Notes under the pieces: model-generated | Told to the model about the DNA's origin: nothing | The model's database searches: none | What the model saw: the letters and a program-made list of their open reading frames with translations, nothing else | Made by a program: the position numbers and the translations under genes | In this document: one piece after another, positions 36,999 through 48,520 of the stretch | How the letters are laid out: each line of letters starts with the position of its first letter | How positions within the stretch are numbered: position 1 is the first letter of the stretch | Assembly (NCBI GenBank): GCA_029962745.1 | Contig: CM057154.1 | Coordinates: forward strand, 22,995,303-23,059,302 | Direction of reading: 5' to 3' | Source of the DNA: Echinometra lucunter | Lineage: Eukaryota > Echinodermata > Echinoidea > Camarodonta > Echinometridae | Length of the DNA: 64,000 nt

Positions 36999-37203
36999 AG
37001 GTTTTGTTGCTCAGTGGATAAGTCTCCGGATTTTGAACCACAGGTCTGGGGTTCGAATCCCTGCCGCGGCAATAATGTCCTTTGGAAAGATATGAATCTA
37101 CATTTGCCACATCTTTCGGATGGTGACGGTAAAGGTCGGTCCCAGACGTAAATAATCATTTTGATTGATGCATGTCTGTAAAACCCAATTCAACAACACA
37201 AAA
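36999..37203 (+). mobile_element. tRNA-derived SINE (copy B)
   Basis: Same insertion as in copy A, with B box GGTTCGAATCC at 37050-37060 and a slightly more intact head (AAGTCTCCGG). Confidence 0.75.
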
Positions 37204-38310
37204 CACAGTCATAACCTCCTGGTCAATGAACAGCAATGTACCAGGGAAATTTTTTTTTTTTTTTTCCGGGGCTACTCTTGAGCCCGCCACCCAAATTCCT
37301 ACATTGTAATTACAGTTTACATTGGACCCTATGAGAATTTCAGGGGCTCTTTTTTTTAGTTTTCCAGGGCTCTTTTTGGCGTTTCCGGGTCAAATTCGCC
37401 CTGAGTATTTTTTCCCTGCAAGTACACTTAGTTTAGTCCAAGATTAAATTCTAAACTGTATTTTAAACCATGATTTAAGGTTCAACCTCCCTTTGTGAAT
37501 TTTAGGCCATAGGGTATAAAAGGCTGCCTAGCCTGGTTCACACAGGCTGAATATGAATTTTTCTTGGCACATTTTTGCGTCAGAAATTGTATCTGTAATA
37601 CATGACAGTAAACTTTGCCTTTCCAACTGATAATTTTGTTGCCTGATCTGTGTTGGTGTTTATGCAAGTGTGTGTGATATTTTTGAATAATCTAACTTAT
37701 CAATAATGAATGAAAGTCTTGTTATATTTGCACATGTCCTAGTGCTGCTGGTAGCACATTGCTGTAAATTAAGCATTTGTTTAAATTGTGGAGATTTGTA
37801 TTCGTGTAACAGCATATTTCACTATGATTTTTGAGTACTCGTACAGCATGTCAAGTTTGTCGAACTTTGAAAGTAATTTCTGCTCCATGTCAAAGAGAAT
37901 CTTTGGTTTAAGAGTAATTGCTGATGCTTTTGATCGGAAGGCATATTTGTCTTTTTAGAAGTAAATGTTTTAAGCTGCCATGATGATGCAAAGATGTAGA
38001 TTATTTATATGTGAACACATGCAAGAGCATTTTACATTGTTTTCTTTGATGGACTTTGTCAGTATTTTTTTACATCTTAAGGCTTGTCCAATAAACTGCT
38101 AACAAAAAATGCAATGATTTTTGTTAGTAGGTGTAAATAAATGAAAAGGCAAGATGTTATGAGTGACATACTACAAAGGTGTTATATGCGTTCTCACTTA
38201 CCTTTGTGTAATCAGATCTGGGGCAAATACCTGCAGTATACTTGCATAAAACTCTGCCGTTTTTTAAAGCAGCTTAACTACTGCATATGTGGACAAGCCT
38301 TTAAACAGTA

Positions 38311-38631
38311 AAGGCTTGTTCAGATATTACATACCACCCCCCCCCCACCCCCTCCCATGGTTTTTATGTAGTAAGTGAGTGATATATGAGGCAGAAAAAA
38401 AAAATTGCCGAGGCCAGAGGCATATTTTTTGCTTCCAGGTGGGCAAAAAGCTGTGGACCCATGAAATTCTTCAAAAACTTAGCACAAATATGGATGTCAT
38501 GAGTTTGTTTGCACAGCCTTTGACAAAAATCTTTATTTGAACATTGACGTGTCAATGTGTGTTCAATTAACATATCTGAACACAACTAAAAAAAACATGG
38601 GGGTTTGTCACGCCATATCTGAACAAGCCTT
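38311..38631. mobile_element. MITE, AAGGCTTGTTCAGATAT family (copy B)
   Basis: Copy B counterpart of 30,488-30,813, with the same termini. Confidence 0.87.
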
Positions 38632-39408
38632 AATTGTGTGAGTGCACATTTTTTTCCGGACAGTTCAAATTGCCGTAAAATCATAGTGCACCTTTGCGCT
38701 GTTCTTTTTCTTTTATCAGTGAAAAAAATGTATAAAGTAAGATTTCTAGATTTTTTTTTTTATTGTTATTGGTATATGAGGTGGCAAAAAAAAAAAATAA
38801 AAAAAATCCAAGCCACGGCACAAAAATCTACCTTTTCTCTCCTGGCAGCAAAAAGGTATGAACAATCAAGTTCTCATAAAGTTAGTGCAAAATATGATGT
38901 CACGGGTTTGCACATGTTTTGGCAAAACTCTCTTTTATTTGAGCTTGAACTATTATTGAAGTGTTAATGCACATTTCATTATCATAAGTGGTGCTCTTAA
39001 AAAAAAAGTGGGGGTTTTCCCTGGGGGTTTGCCGTTGTATATCTGAATGAGCCCCGAGATATCTTATTTTTGTTCAGGTTGTAAAATTTTGATGCCAGTC
39101 TTTTGCCATTTGGTTATCAAGAAAGTGAATTAAAAATTAGTGTTCCATGTACTGCAAAGTTCAAAGTCAATATATTTTTAATATTTTTAAAAGAATTGAA
39201 GTGACTTGATAAGCTCATTGTAGCTCAAGGCTGCAAGGGTATGTCAATATATTTATAATTAGACCACCGCTTTTAATAGCTATTTTTCAAACTGACAGAT
39301 ATAATTCTCCTATATATTTTTAATGTTATTTTTTGTGTCAAAGAAAGATGACAGCTCCAGAATCATCGACAGGTGCTTTTTAGGAAAAGGGTAAATTGTA
39401 ACTCATTT

Positions 39409-41492
39409 TAGTAAATTTTGGATAATTATTGTATTTCATTGTTTTTTTATAATTTCCATTTTTATTCACTTGGTCATTAGTTTGGGAGCCTTTGTCAAAT
39501 TTGGATTTTTTTTTTTTTTTAAAGTCCCAATATATTCATTTTCAAGTATGATTATGTGATAGTGCAATTCACTGTAGTGTTGATTTTGTAATGAAAATTC
39601 CAGCTGCAGATTTCTTGTTTTATTTTTGTATGCTTCACCTGATGAATGAATGAAATTCATTATGTATGTTTTTTGTGATAATGTGAACAGTACAACAGAG
39701 CTTCCAAATAATACTGACAAAATAATGGAATACATTGTGAATGTGGTTTTTGTAAATAATTGATAGTAGGTTTTTAAATTAAAGAATGATGCTTAATGAA
39801 ATATTGATGTATAATAAGTAGTATGAAAATGAAATATCAGTCAGATTTAATGATTTTATTGGAAGATGAAGGAAGATTCCTCTTTTTTTCATCTGTCTTA
39901 TTTATTATGAAGTTCAGTAGCATGATATCTTTTGATAGAGAATCGCTTCTTTCTGTGTGAAATGCCATAAAGGTCCAAGATTTGCAAAGTTTTTGTCCTA
40001 ATGAACTTTGTGAGAAAAAAACTGAAAAAAAAACCATAATTGAGAAACTTTTCACCTGGCCTTTGCAACCAATAAATAAGTTGACAGTCGATTACTAATT
40101 GTTCATTTGATCACAATGGCATTGTATATGCCATTTATTGTAGAATATTAGTAATACACCTGATTGATTGATCAAAGATGAATTTCTAAGTTTTGTGCTA
40201 CACAGCCCTGAAGTTTTATATGTGACATATATTTTCATAAACTTGTGGTTACACATTAAAGTTCAGATCAGCTTATTTACAGATACAAGTTCTCAGAATA
40301 ATCATTATGCATGCCTTATGAATATAGAGGTAAAGAATTATTCTAAAGTGACGATTTCAACACTTTTGGGGAGTACAGATTATTTGCCAAACTTTGAATC
40401 TTAAGTGTTGTGTATACCTTGATGGAAAATATTTTGCTACTAAAATAGGAAAGAATTCCATGTCTGTTGAATAAAGCAACAGTATTTGTTCTTTGGTGGA
40501 TGGAATTAAGTCCACAATTATGTTCCTTTTTAAAGCATGAAATAGATATCCCGATTCTCTTCCAGTTTTATTGATCTTACTAAATCCTCATCACATAAGA
40601 AAGGATAACTTTATTTTTGCTTTCTTTGTGAAACTGAATTCAGACAGAGCAATACCACAAACATTCTGTTATCATGGAAGGGTTTATTTGGAAATTAGCC
40701 AACAAGCTCCAGGAGCTATTGTAATGTCAAATTATTATTTTTTCCCTGAAATTTTAACTGTATTTAATCATTTAGTTATTAAAAGCTGTAGTTATTTGCT
40801 AATTGAAATGAAATTGATGGATATGTATTAAGTAATTTGAATGTATCCTTATAAATATAGCAGATTGATTGATGAATAGATCATTAAAACTGCCAACTTG
40901 ACTGGAAGTATTAAACTAAACTGCATAGTTTCTGCCTTTTCAGTGACATCTTGCTTTTACAGGGATAGTTTTTCAAGTCTCAGCTTTGGAGGGGTGTTGC
41001 CAGAAAGGGTGGGATGGGGGAAGGGGTTGTTAGGGTGTCACACTCCCGTTCAGAAATGTTCCTGTTCGCAAATTGGAATTTAGAGCCTAGTTGTAAAATC
41101 ATGAGAATTTTTTGGTGCGACTTGCCAGTAAATTTCAAATGATCTAGTGCTGTACCATTGACAAAAGTAAAAAACTCTGTAGAATGAGTTTCTTAGTAAA
41201 TGAAGAAAATAAGTCACTGTTTTATGTAGAAATCTATGGAGTTGTTTCTTTTTTGATATGTCTATATTTCAGGAATAGGGGGGGGGGGGTCGTGTTTCCA
41301 TAGTTTTTTCATCACCATGTAGAGCATACTAAAAAAGTACCTCAAATCAAGAAATAGTCAATTATTAAAAAAATCAGTTGTCTCCCTTTGTCATTGGTCA
41401 GCAGTGCAGCCCTTGCAGTTATAATGTTCTAATATGTTTAGCAAGGATTATGATCTCCTACAAATTGCTACATTCTGTGTCTCTATTTAACA
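39409..41492. other. No gene seen
   Basis: Unique AT-rich sequence following the duplicated segment. A poly-G run at 41,278. Confidence 0.6.
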
Positions 41493-41935
41493 GGTTACAG
41501 TTCGTTATTCCGAAGATTCATTTATTTCGAAGGTTTGTTATTCCCAGGGTTCGTTAGTCCGAAAGTTCATTTTTCCTAAGGTTCGATAGTCCGAAAATGA
41601 AATAAAGTTCGTTAGTTCATTGGTTATTTTCGGACTAACGAACCTTATTTCATTTTCGGACTATCGAACCTTCGGAATAACAAACCCTATTTCATTTTCG
41701 GATTAATGAGCCTTTGCAATAACAAACATTATTTCATTTTTAGATTAACGAACCTTCGGAATAATGAACCTTATTTCATTCTTTGACTCACGAACCTTCG
41801 GACAGACAAACCTTCGGAATAATGCCACCAATGTTCGGATTAACAAACCTTTTTTCATTTTCGGATTAACGAACATCTAGGTATACGGGATTTGCATGTT
41901 TCGGAATAACAAACCTTTGGAATAACGAACATCAC
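41493..41935. repeat. Palindromic minisatellite, TTCGGA(A/C)TAACGAACC type
   Basis: The left part repeats GGTTCGTTATTCCGAA; the right part repeats its complement, alternating with CTTATTTCATTTTCGGA. A second locus lies at 61,631. Confidence 0.85.
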
Positions 41936-43122
41936 CCATTTAACAGAGGGCAGAAATGTGAACAGCTGTTGAGGGAAATTTCATAATTATAATTTCACTT
42001 GGACTAAACATGGCTGTACTGTATGTGCCATGTGGTCCTACAGCTTACAAGGGGTACTGACACAGGTGAATTGTTTTTAAAAGAAACACGGAGTAGTCTG
42101 AAGGGAATTGAAAGTGATGATAGATCCAAAATGAATGAGATGAGGAGTGTAAGAAGCAAGAAAAAAAACAAGTAAATATGAAAAGAAAAATGAAATAATA
42201 CTGTGAAACCAGCAGAGTGAGAGAAAAAGAACAATAAATTTAGAGAGAAAGAAAGAGGGAGGAAGTGAGAAAGAGAGATGGAAAGAGAGAAAGAAAAAGA
42301 AAAAAAGAGAGGGAGAGAGAGAGGAAATCTATGAGGGGATGAGAGATACTTTTTCTTCCTACAAGGCCTCAAAATCACTGCCAAAATTTCCCTAATTGCA
42401 CCCAATAGCAAACTTGCTCTTCAAGCGCCTATTACTCTTCTGAAAACTGAAGGTTAGTAAACCATATTCACAGAAACTACAAACCGCTCTTAGTTTAAGA
42501 AAAGCAGCCTGTTCATATTGTGGTAAGACAAAAATATCTCTGATCAAATTAACGTGGTGGAACCTTTTGGCAGGAGTAGCAGCAAGCATTATAGTTGCTC
42601 GCTTGAGAAAATGTCATCTATCAACGTAATGCTATTATACCTGCTCTCGAAGACATGGAAATTCAATTAACCTCTTCACTCTGTGGCATTTGGGTTTTTA
42701 CTTTCCTGTTCATGGAAAAACTTTTCTTGTGGTTGTACGCCCCCACCGTGAATGCATGCACCCCCCACTCGTCTTCTCCTCCGATGGGTGAAATCATGTT
42801 CATGGGTTCATGAAGTCGGGTCATCCGAAGCAGAAGGTCAAACCTGCGGGGGGAAAGTAATGGGCTCTTGCTTCGGGAATATGATATTATTACATGTTAT
42901 TTAATGTAATTATATATATTAGCCTTAGGTATGCATGCCCTTTCAGTTGGTGTTTTTGAAAAATTAGATATTCCTTCTTGTATTCTTCCATGCTGTACAT
43001 GATGTACCAGCATGGTATTAAATAGGGAAGGGTAAAAGAGCGAAGGAGATGATGATGGGAGGTGCAGAGGAGTTACTTCTGTTTAAACCTTTTTATAAAA
43101 AATATAATATATTTATATCTAT

Positions 43123-43125
<3 letters not shown>

Positions 43126-43165
<40 letters not shown>
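43126..43165. repeat. (CT)n microsatellite
   Basis: Uninterrupted CT dinucleotides for about 40 bp. Confidence 0.95.
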
Positions 43166-43167
<2 letters not shown>

Positions 43168-43614
43168 GCAAATCATTTCTTAAATCATATGGGAAATAAA
43201 TATGTGTGTATGAGAGGAAAGTGAAAATGAAAATTCTCTGAAAATGGCTATGGGTTCCATGATTTCCATCTAGAACTGCCCTTTTGATTTGAAAACTGGA
43301 TGAAGCCCAATATACATGAAGAGAGGAGTAACCATAGGGAGTAACTGTTCCAGGACTGTGGCTGCACTCAAAACTATTAAAACTAAGCTGTAAAGATTAT
43401 ATAATATTAGAAAGCTTCAACCACAAACACTTCTCAATTTGGATAATCAGTTTATGATTCCCTTTCCAATTTAATCATAGGAAAAGATGTAGCTTCCCCA
43501 CTCATTTCTAATTTTTTCCTCTGAACATAACAGGGCAGGCTGGCAAATGAATTTGACATAGACAGGGGAATGGGAACGAATGGGATACAAATGGAATTTA
43601 TGTGAAATTCAAAT

Positions 43615-43815
43615 GGAAGTAAAAGAGAGAGAGTGGGGGATAGAGAAATGGAGAGGGTGTGAAGAAAGAGAGAGAGATTTGAAGATCGAGGAAGGAAAGA
43701 GAGACAGAAGAGGAAGAAAAGAGAAAGATGAGGGGGAGAAGGAAGAGGAAGGAAAGGGAAAGAGAAAGAGAGAGAAGAGGAGGGAGAGAGAGAGAGGAGA
43801 AAAAAAAGGGGGGGA
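43615..43815. repeat. Polypurine tract, about 200 bp
   Basis: Nearly pure G/A on the plus strand. Overlapping long frames here are compositional artefacts. A weaker tract lies at 42,225-42,335. Confidence 0.9.
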
Positions 43816-44624
43816 AGAGAGTTCCAACAGTACCAGTCCACATTTTATCAATAAAGTTGTCGGCCGAAAGTGTTTAGACAAGACCAACAGCTGTACAAGC
43901 TAACATGGTCATACTGTCATTAGTAACTTAGTGTACAATCTAAAATTGGCATTTGCCCAAAAATGTCTTATTTTAATCAGAAGGTTGATTTAATTAGCCA
44001 AAACTAAAAATATGCATCTTGTTTAATGATATTATCCTGTTAAGTGATGGCTCATTTTGATAAAAACACGGTGACTTTGTTTTTAACCCATTGGATATGA
44101 TTTGCTTTGGGTGCATGTTGAACATGCATTTACCATAGTCTAAAGCCCAAGTTATCTTAGGCTGGTGACAACCCACTTCACCGAAGGCCCGCGAGACCGA
44201 AAATAGCAAATTGTAATCTATAATATCACATCGCTCTGACCAATTCCTGTGCCAGAAGGAAGCCTAAGGGCAGCAGAAAGTTTTACAATGAAGGTGTGGG
44301 ACATCCGGAAACAAGGACTAAACATGCTAAAGGAGACATAATTATTTCATATACCAATAGCGCATTATTTGTGATGAAGGAAACTACTATACGAGAAAAG
44401 TCGGCCTTGCGGACCTTCGGTCAAGTGGGCGGACCCCCTTGGGCTTAGTATTCACAGGGTTAATGTTTCAAGAGTAGATCTAGCATCTTAACTAAATACA
44501 GGTCGTATAGAGAAATACAGACCATCTGTCTCACTTTCTCACACTTTTATCTTTTCTCAAGCCTTCTCTCTCTCTCTCTCTCTCAGTTTATCACACTTGT
44601 TTCCACATACTTATTACTTATACA

Positions 44625-44805
44625 TAGTGGAAACTCAGTATAACGAGGTCCTTGGGGCCATCAAAATTACCTTGTTATAGCGGAATCTCGCTATATCAGG
44701 GTTGAAAAAATAATTAAATATAAAGAGCTGGGCCCAGAATATTACCTTGTTACATCAGGAATATTGTTATATCAGATCTCTTTATTATACCGAGTTTCCA
44801 CTGTA
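44625..44805. mobile_element. MITE, GTGGAAACTCAGTATAACGAG termini
   Basis: TAGTGGAAACTCAGTATAAC at the left and TTATACCGAGTTTCCACTGT at the right, with internal repeats of CCTTGTTAnA. About 180 bp. Confidence 0.8.
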
Positions 44806-44842
44806 CCAGTACTCTGATTGTGAAATCAGGGGCTGCAGAAGT

Positions 44843-44868
44843 GGGGGGGGGGGGGGGGGGGGGGGGGG
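44843..44868. repeat. Poly-G run, 26 bp
   Basis: Unbroken G run between two MITEs. Length is likely to be unreliable in the assembly. Confidence 0.9.
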
Positions 44869-44932
44869 CCAATTTCATTGAAAAGTCTTTAAAAATGAGA
44901 GAAAAAATGTTAAAACCTGAATAAATTGTAAA

Positions 44933-45124
44933 TACGGTCAAACCTGCTTTAGCGACCACCTGTATAGAAAGACCAACTGTCTATAAAGACCACAATTTTT
45001 TTCCCTTGAATAGCTTTTTCCATTGAAACATGTATTAAAGGAACCTGTCCATAATGTCCACCTGCTCATAAAGACCGCTTTTCTTGTCTCCCTTAGGCGG
45101 TCTTTATATACAGGTTTCACTGTA
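44933..45124. mobile_element. MITE, CAAACCTG...AAGACC termini
   Basis: TACGGTCAAACCTGCTTTAG at the left and ATATACAGGTTTCACTGTA at the right. AAAGACC and its complement recur inside. About 190 bp. Confidence 0.75.
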
Positions 45125-45488
45125 CTTACCGATAGTATTTAAATTACTCATTTTCTCACTAAATCATAAAACCCAAGGGTTTTCTGGACCAACCTGTTTT
45201 GGTGTCAGCTTCCTTGCCCCTCCCCCCTGACTAAAAAAAAAAAAATTATCCACAGCCCCTGGAAAAAGCACATGATTTTGCTATGAGCTTTTAGGGGAAA
45301 AGGTTTGAAAATAGCTTGTTTGCTGTTGGGCACTAAATAATGAACCGGCTCTACTGTTAACTTCATCTCCTTTATAGATCCTGGATATTGATTAACAGCT
45401 GGAGTCTTTTCAGGATCAGGGGAACAGGAAGTCTGCTATTATGAAAAAAGTGCCCCCCCCCCTCCAACAAACAAACAAACAAACAAAA

Positions 45489-45748
45489 GAGGAGCCGCTG
45501 CAGCTCAGTGGTAGAGTAGTGGTCTCATAACCCGCAGTACCCGGGTTCGAAACCAAGTGGATGCACTAATGCCCTTTGGTAAGGCATTAATCCTCATTAC
45601 CAAGTCCTTCGGAGGGAACTTAAAGCCGTCGGTCTCCTGGTTGCTTACTACCAAGCATACACATGCTTTCTTAGCAATCAGGTAAAATAACCAACCATTA
45701 ACCCGTTTAAAATAAAAAATAAAAACAACAACAACAACAACAAAAACC
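45489..45748 (+). mobile_element. tRNA-derived SINE, second family
   Basis: Head GCTGCAGCTCAGTGGTAGAG, B box GGTTCGAAACC at 45543-45553, a body with CCTTTGGTAAGGCATTAATC and CTTCGGAGGGAACTTAAAGC, and a tail of AAC repeats. The body core is shared with the SINE at 29,150 although the tRNA heads differ. Confidence 0.78.
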
Positions 45749-47482
45749 CATCACATTTCCCAGAATGAAGTCACAGCTTACCCACACCTCTTTCACTGTA
45801 TAACAATAATTCATTCACAATGACAGCATGATGAAAGAAAAAGAGGACTCCAGTATAAATCTATTCAGGAAACATCAATAATAATTCTGTATCCAGTATA
45901 AAAATAAATTTATCATTATATCCATTCACCACAGATTAACAAATAATATGCAAATAGAGGAAACATGATGAGAATTATGATACAAAATTGCTAAATCTGT
46001 ACCTCATGTACTATTCCACGATGAATTGTGATGTCAGATTTTAAACATTATTGCAATGTGCATATAAATAGGCAAATCCAAGCTATTCTGTCAATTTCCC
46101 ATACACTATCACATATCAGATTTTAGTATATTAGGGCCCTGTTTCATAAAACTTGTTATCAGTAACAACTGCCACATTTCTATGACCAATTTGCTCTCAG
46201 CCAATCACATGCAAGGATTTCAGTAGCTCATAACAGTTACTGCAACTTGTTACTGATAAGAAGTTTTATGAAACAGGGCCCAAATCTGTCACCAGAGCAG
46301 GTAAAAATAACAAATTAAATGATAGTTCCAATGTCAATTTATGTTTTACTATTCTATGAAACAATGGAATAACACTTGCTAACTCTAATATGGGACATAC
46401 CTGGACTTACCAACATTTAGGCAATAGCTGGCGCTAAATAGTTTGAAATTTTGAATATATTCAAAACAAAAAAACATACTGCATCATACACAACTTCAGA
46501 TTAGCAGACAAACATTTTACAAACAATTTGAGGTGTACGGTATTATACTTGCCAGAGTAGTAAGCCTAGTTAAGAAATAAATTAATATTGCTAGAAAATT
46601 ATATGAAGGTACATTAAAGAGGCCAACAAATGGGAAATCATGGGGAAAACGAATTTGCAAAAGGCTTGTTTACTTGTACACTATAATCCGTCCATTATGC
46701 GAGCCTGTCGGACTAATGCGATAAAAGTTTGAAGTTTACCGAACTCAACCTAGTCATACACTTCAGGCTCTCACATTTCTCAACAACTCTAAGTGTTTAG
46801 GCTCTTAACGGAACTCATCGTGTTGACTCGAAGAAACGTCTTGTATAATGCTCCAACATTTCAAAATACAAAATATAGTTTACTTCTGGTTTGTTAGTCT
46901 AGCCATTAAACTCCATTGCCTTTCCCCGACACGTCGTCGCCGCGGATTACATAACACCCCTTAAGCTCTCCTAGGGAGCTGGCCATGTAATTGTTTTTCC
47001 ATATGACTAGCTGTTTATTAGCTTTTTCATTGCGTGAAATTTGAAACAGCAATAAATCACAGTTGTTTAGAATTGATTATCCCTTTTCTTGAAACTCGAG
47101 CGGCCAACTGCATTCCCCCTCTCTCATCCGAGATCACCCTGCCTTTCCCCATGATTTCTCATTTTCAAGCCCCTTTAAATTTTTTATTGTAAATTCAATA
47201 CATGTAACACTTTGACTTGAAAATGAAATGAATGGATATGCCAGTATTTTTGTACCTGGTAATATATTAGTAATATATATTTTTTTAAACCACCTTTTAA
47301 TTTGGGGCAGAATAGGCATAGTTTCACCAGCACAGTCTCGACATAATTCTCTATTATTTCTTTTCTCAACAACAATTAGTTCAACTGAATCTGGAAAATA
47401 AACTTTTCATCTCTAGAAAAAAAAAAATCAATCATGGATAGTACTGTCAACTATTGCATGGTGTCTATTGAAATGAAATATG
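45749..47482. other. No gene seen
   Basis: Holds the short MITE at 46,134. 46,680-46,990 is less AT-rich but has no convincing frame. Confidence 0.55.
46134..46282. mobile_element. Short palindromic MITE, same family, opposite core orientation
   Basis: GGGCCCTGTTTCATAAAACTTGTTA at one end and its complement at the other. The core reads CCAATCACATGCAAGGATTTCAGTAG, inverted relative to 23,623. Confidence 0.87.
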
Positions 47483-47996
47483 TTTTATTATACAAATAAT
47501 GCACAGATGTGAGTGTGTTAGTGGCAATGCAGCGCACTCGAGGGTATTTACAATGTGCAACTAGCATGAGGCGCTTGCGGCGAGTGCTTTTGCATCGCTT
47601 CTAACATCACAAATTTAAATCTGTGCATTATTTGTTTTATAAAACAGGTCGGCAGTATGACTTTGCAGTGGAAAATTGGTTAAAACCGTTCCAAATTTCC
47701 TCAGATCGCACAGACAAGGAAGCAACATCGGCTTTCTCTTATGGCATCACAAGCGTAGCCAGTGTGATGCGCCCTATGGATGCGCCCCTGAGTAGTACAT
47801 CAAAATCCTACAGACTTCTAGAAAGAACGCGCATTTCATGGCGCGCGTCTCAGTTTTTACGTGCTAGAGGTAAAGTCCACAGTGCTGCACAAAAAATGCA
47901 CGGCTGGAAGATTGCGTAGAATTAAAGCATGAACACGTGACATGCATACGCACTCGCTATTGGCTACATCCTTGAACCCGTTTATAAATAATAATA
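47483..47996 (-). mobile_element. Composite repeat, same family, copy 2 (inverted)
   Basis: Reverse complement of 7,051-7,609 in the same module order, from the palindrome at 47,483-47,640 to CCTTGAACCCGTTTATAAA. Confidence 0.78.
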
Positions 47997-48253
47997 TGAA
48001 CACTTGTGATGCGCCAGGTATCTATCATGATAGATGCTCATGGCACAGTAAAAAAGAGATAGAAAAACATAAACACAAATAAAAGAAAAAGAGATTTAAG
48101 GTTACATTTAAGAAAAAGCTTGTCTAAATAACCAGGTTTTTAGTGAGATCTTGAAGTAAATGTGTAAATTTATATGTAATAGTTAACAACATTCTGGCTC
48201 TCAGCAGACAATGTTGTGGTTGTGGCAACAAGGCATTCAATCTTTAGTCAGTA

Positions 48254-48520
48254 CTACCTATGGTTATTGTCTCTCATTTGTTCTTGCATTTGAACCAAAG
48301 GTTTGGACCTCCAGCGTTGACCTAGATACTCTTCTGTCCAGTGTAAGTGACCATCTGATGCTGGGTGGTCATGCGAAGGTCGGTCTTCGTCGGAATGGCA
48401 ACGGCAGCATTCTGGGAAGGGTGTACATCCAGGGTCACAGCAGGGTTCAAGGTTCTTGTCTTCCGGCTTGTTGACCTCAGACTGCGGCCAGAACATGGTC
48501 GATTCAAAGTTTGCCTTTAC
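48254..48520 (-). CDS. ARSA-like exon 6 (terminal)
   Basis: Eighty-eight codons plus TAG. It opens VKANFES after acceptor attgcag, carries [15 protein letters not shown] and ends in a short His/Arg/Gln-rich tail. The intron in front of it (48521-49463) is absent from the plus-strand paralogue and hosts a MITE. Confidence 0.87.
   Translation of the reverse strand, partial: VKANFESTMFWPQSEVNKPEDKNLEPCCDPGCTPFPECCRCHSDEDRPSHDHPASDGHLHWTEEYLGQRWRSKPLVQMQEQMRDNNHR

Larger units (their letters stand above)
32099..39408 (+). repeat. 7.3-kb duplicated segment, copy B (right of gap)
   Basis: Begins at the last N with the sequence found at about 24,214 and stays collinear with copy A to the point where copy A meets the gap. 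After 39,408 the sequence is unique. Most likely the overlapping start of the next contig from the other haplotype. Confidence 0.95.
41936..44624. other. No gene seen
   Basis: Polypurine tracts and microsatellites listed separately. Otherwise no coding character. Confidence 0.6.

Noticed and set aside
42004..42411. 135-codon minus-strand frame rich in Phe/Leu/Ser
   Set aside because: Pyrimidine-rich complement of an AG tract; no domain, splice context or start support.
43452..43903. Overlapping Ser/Leu/Phe- or Glu/Arg-rich frames
   Set aside because: Products of a polypurine tract, open in several frames at once.
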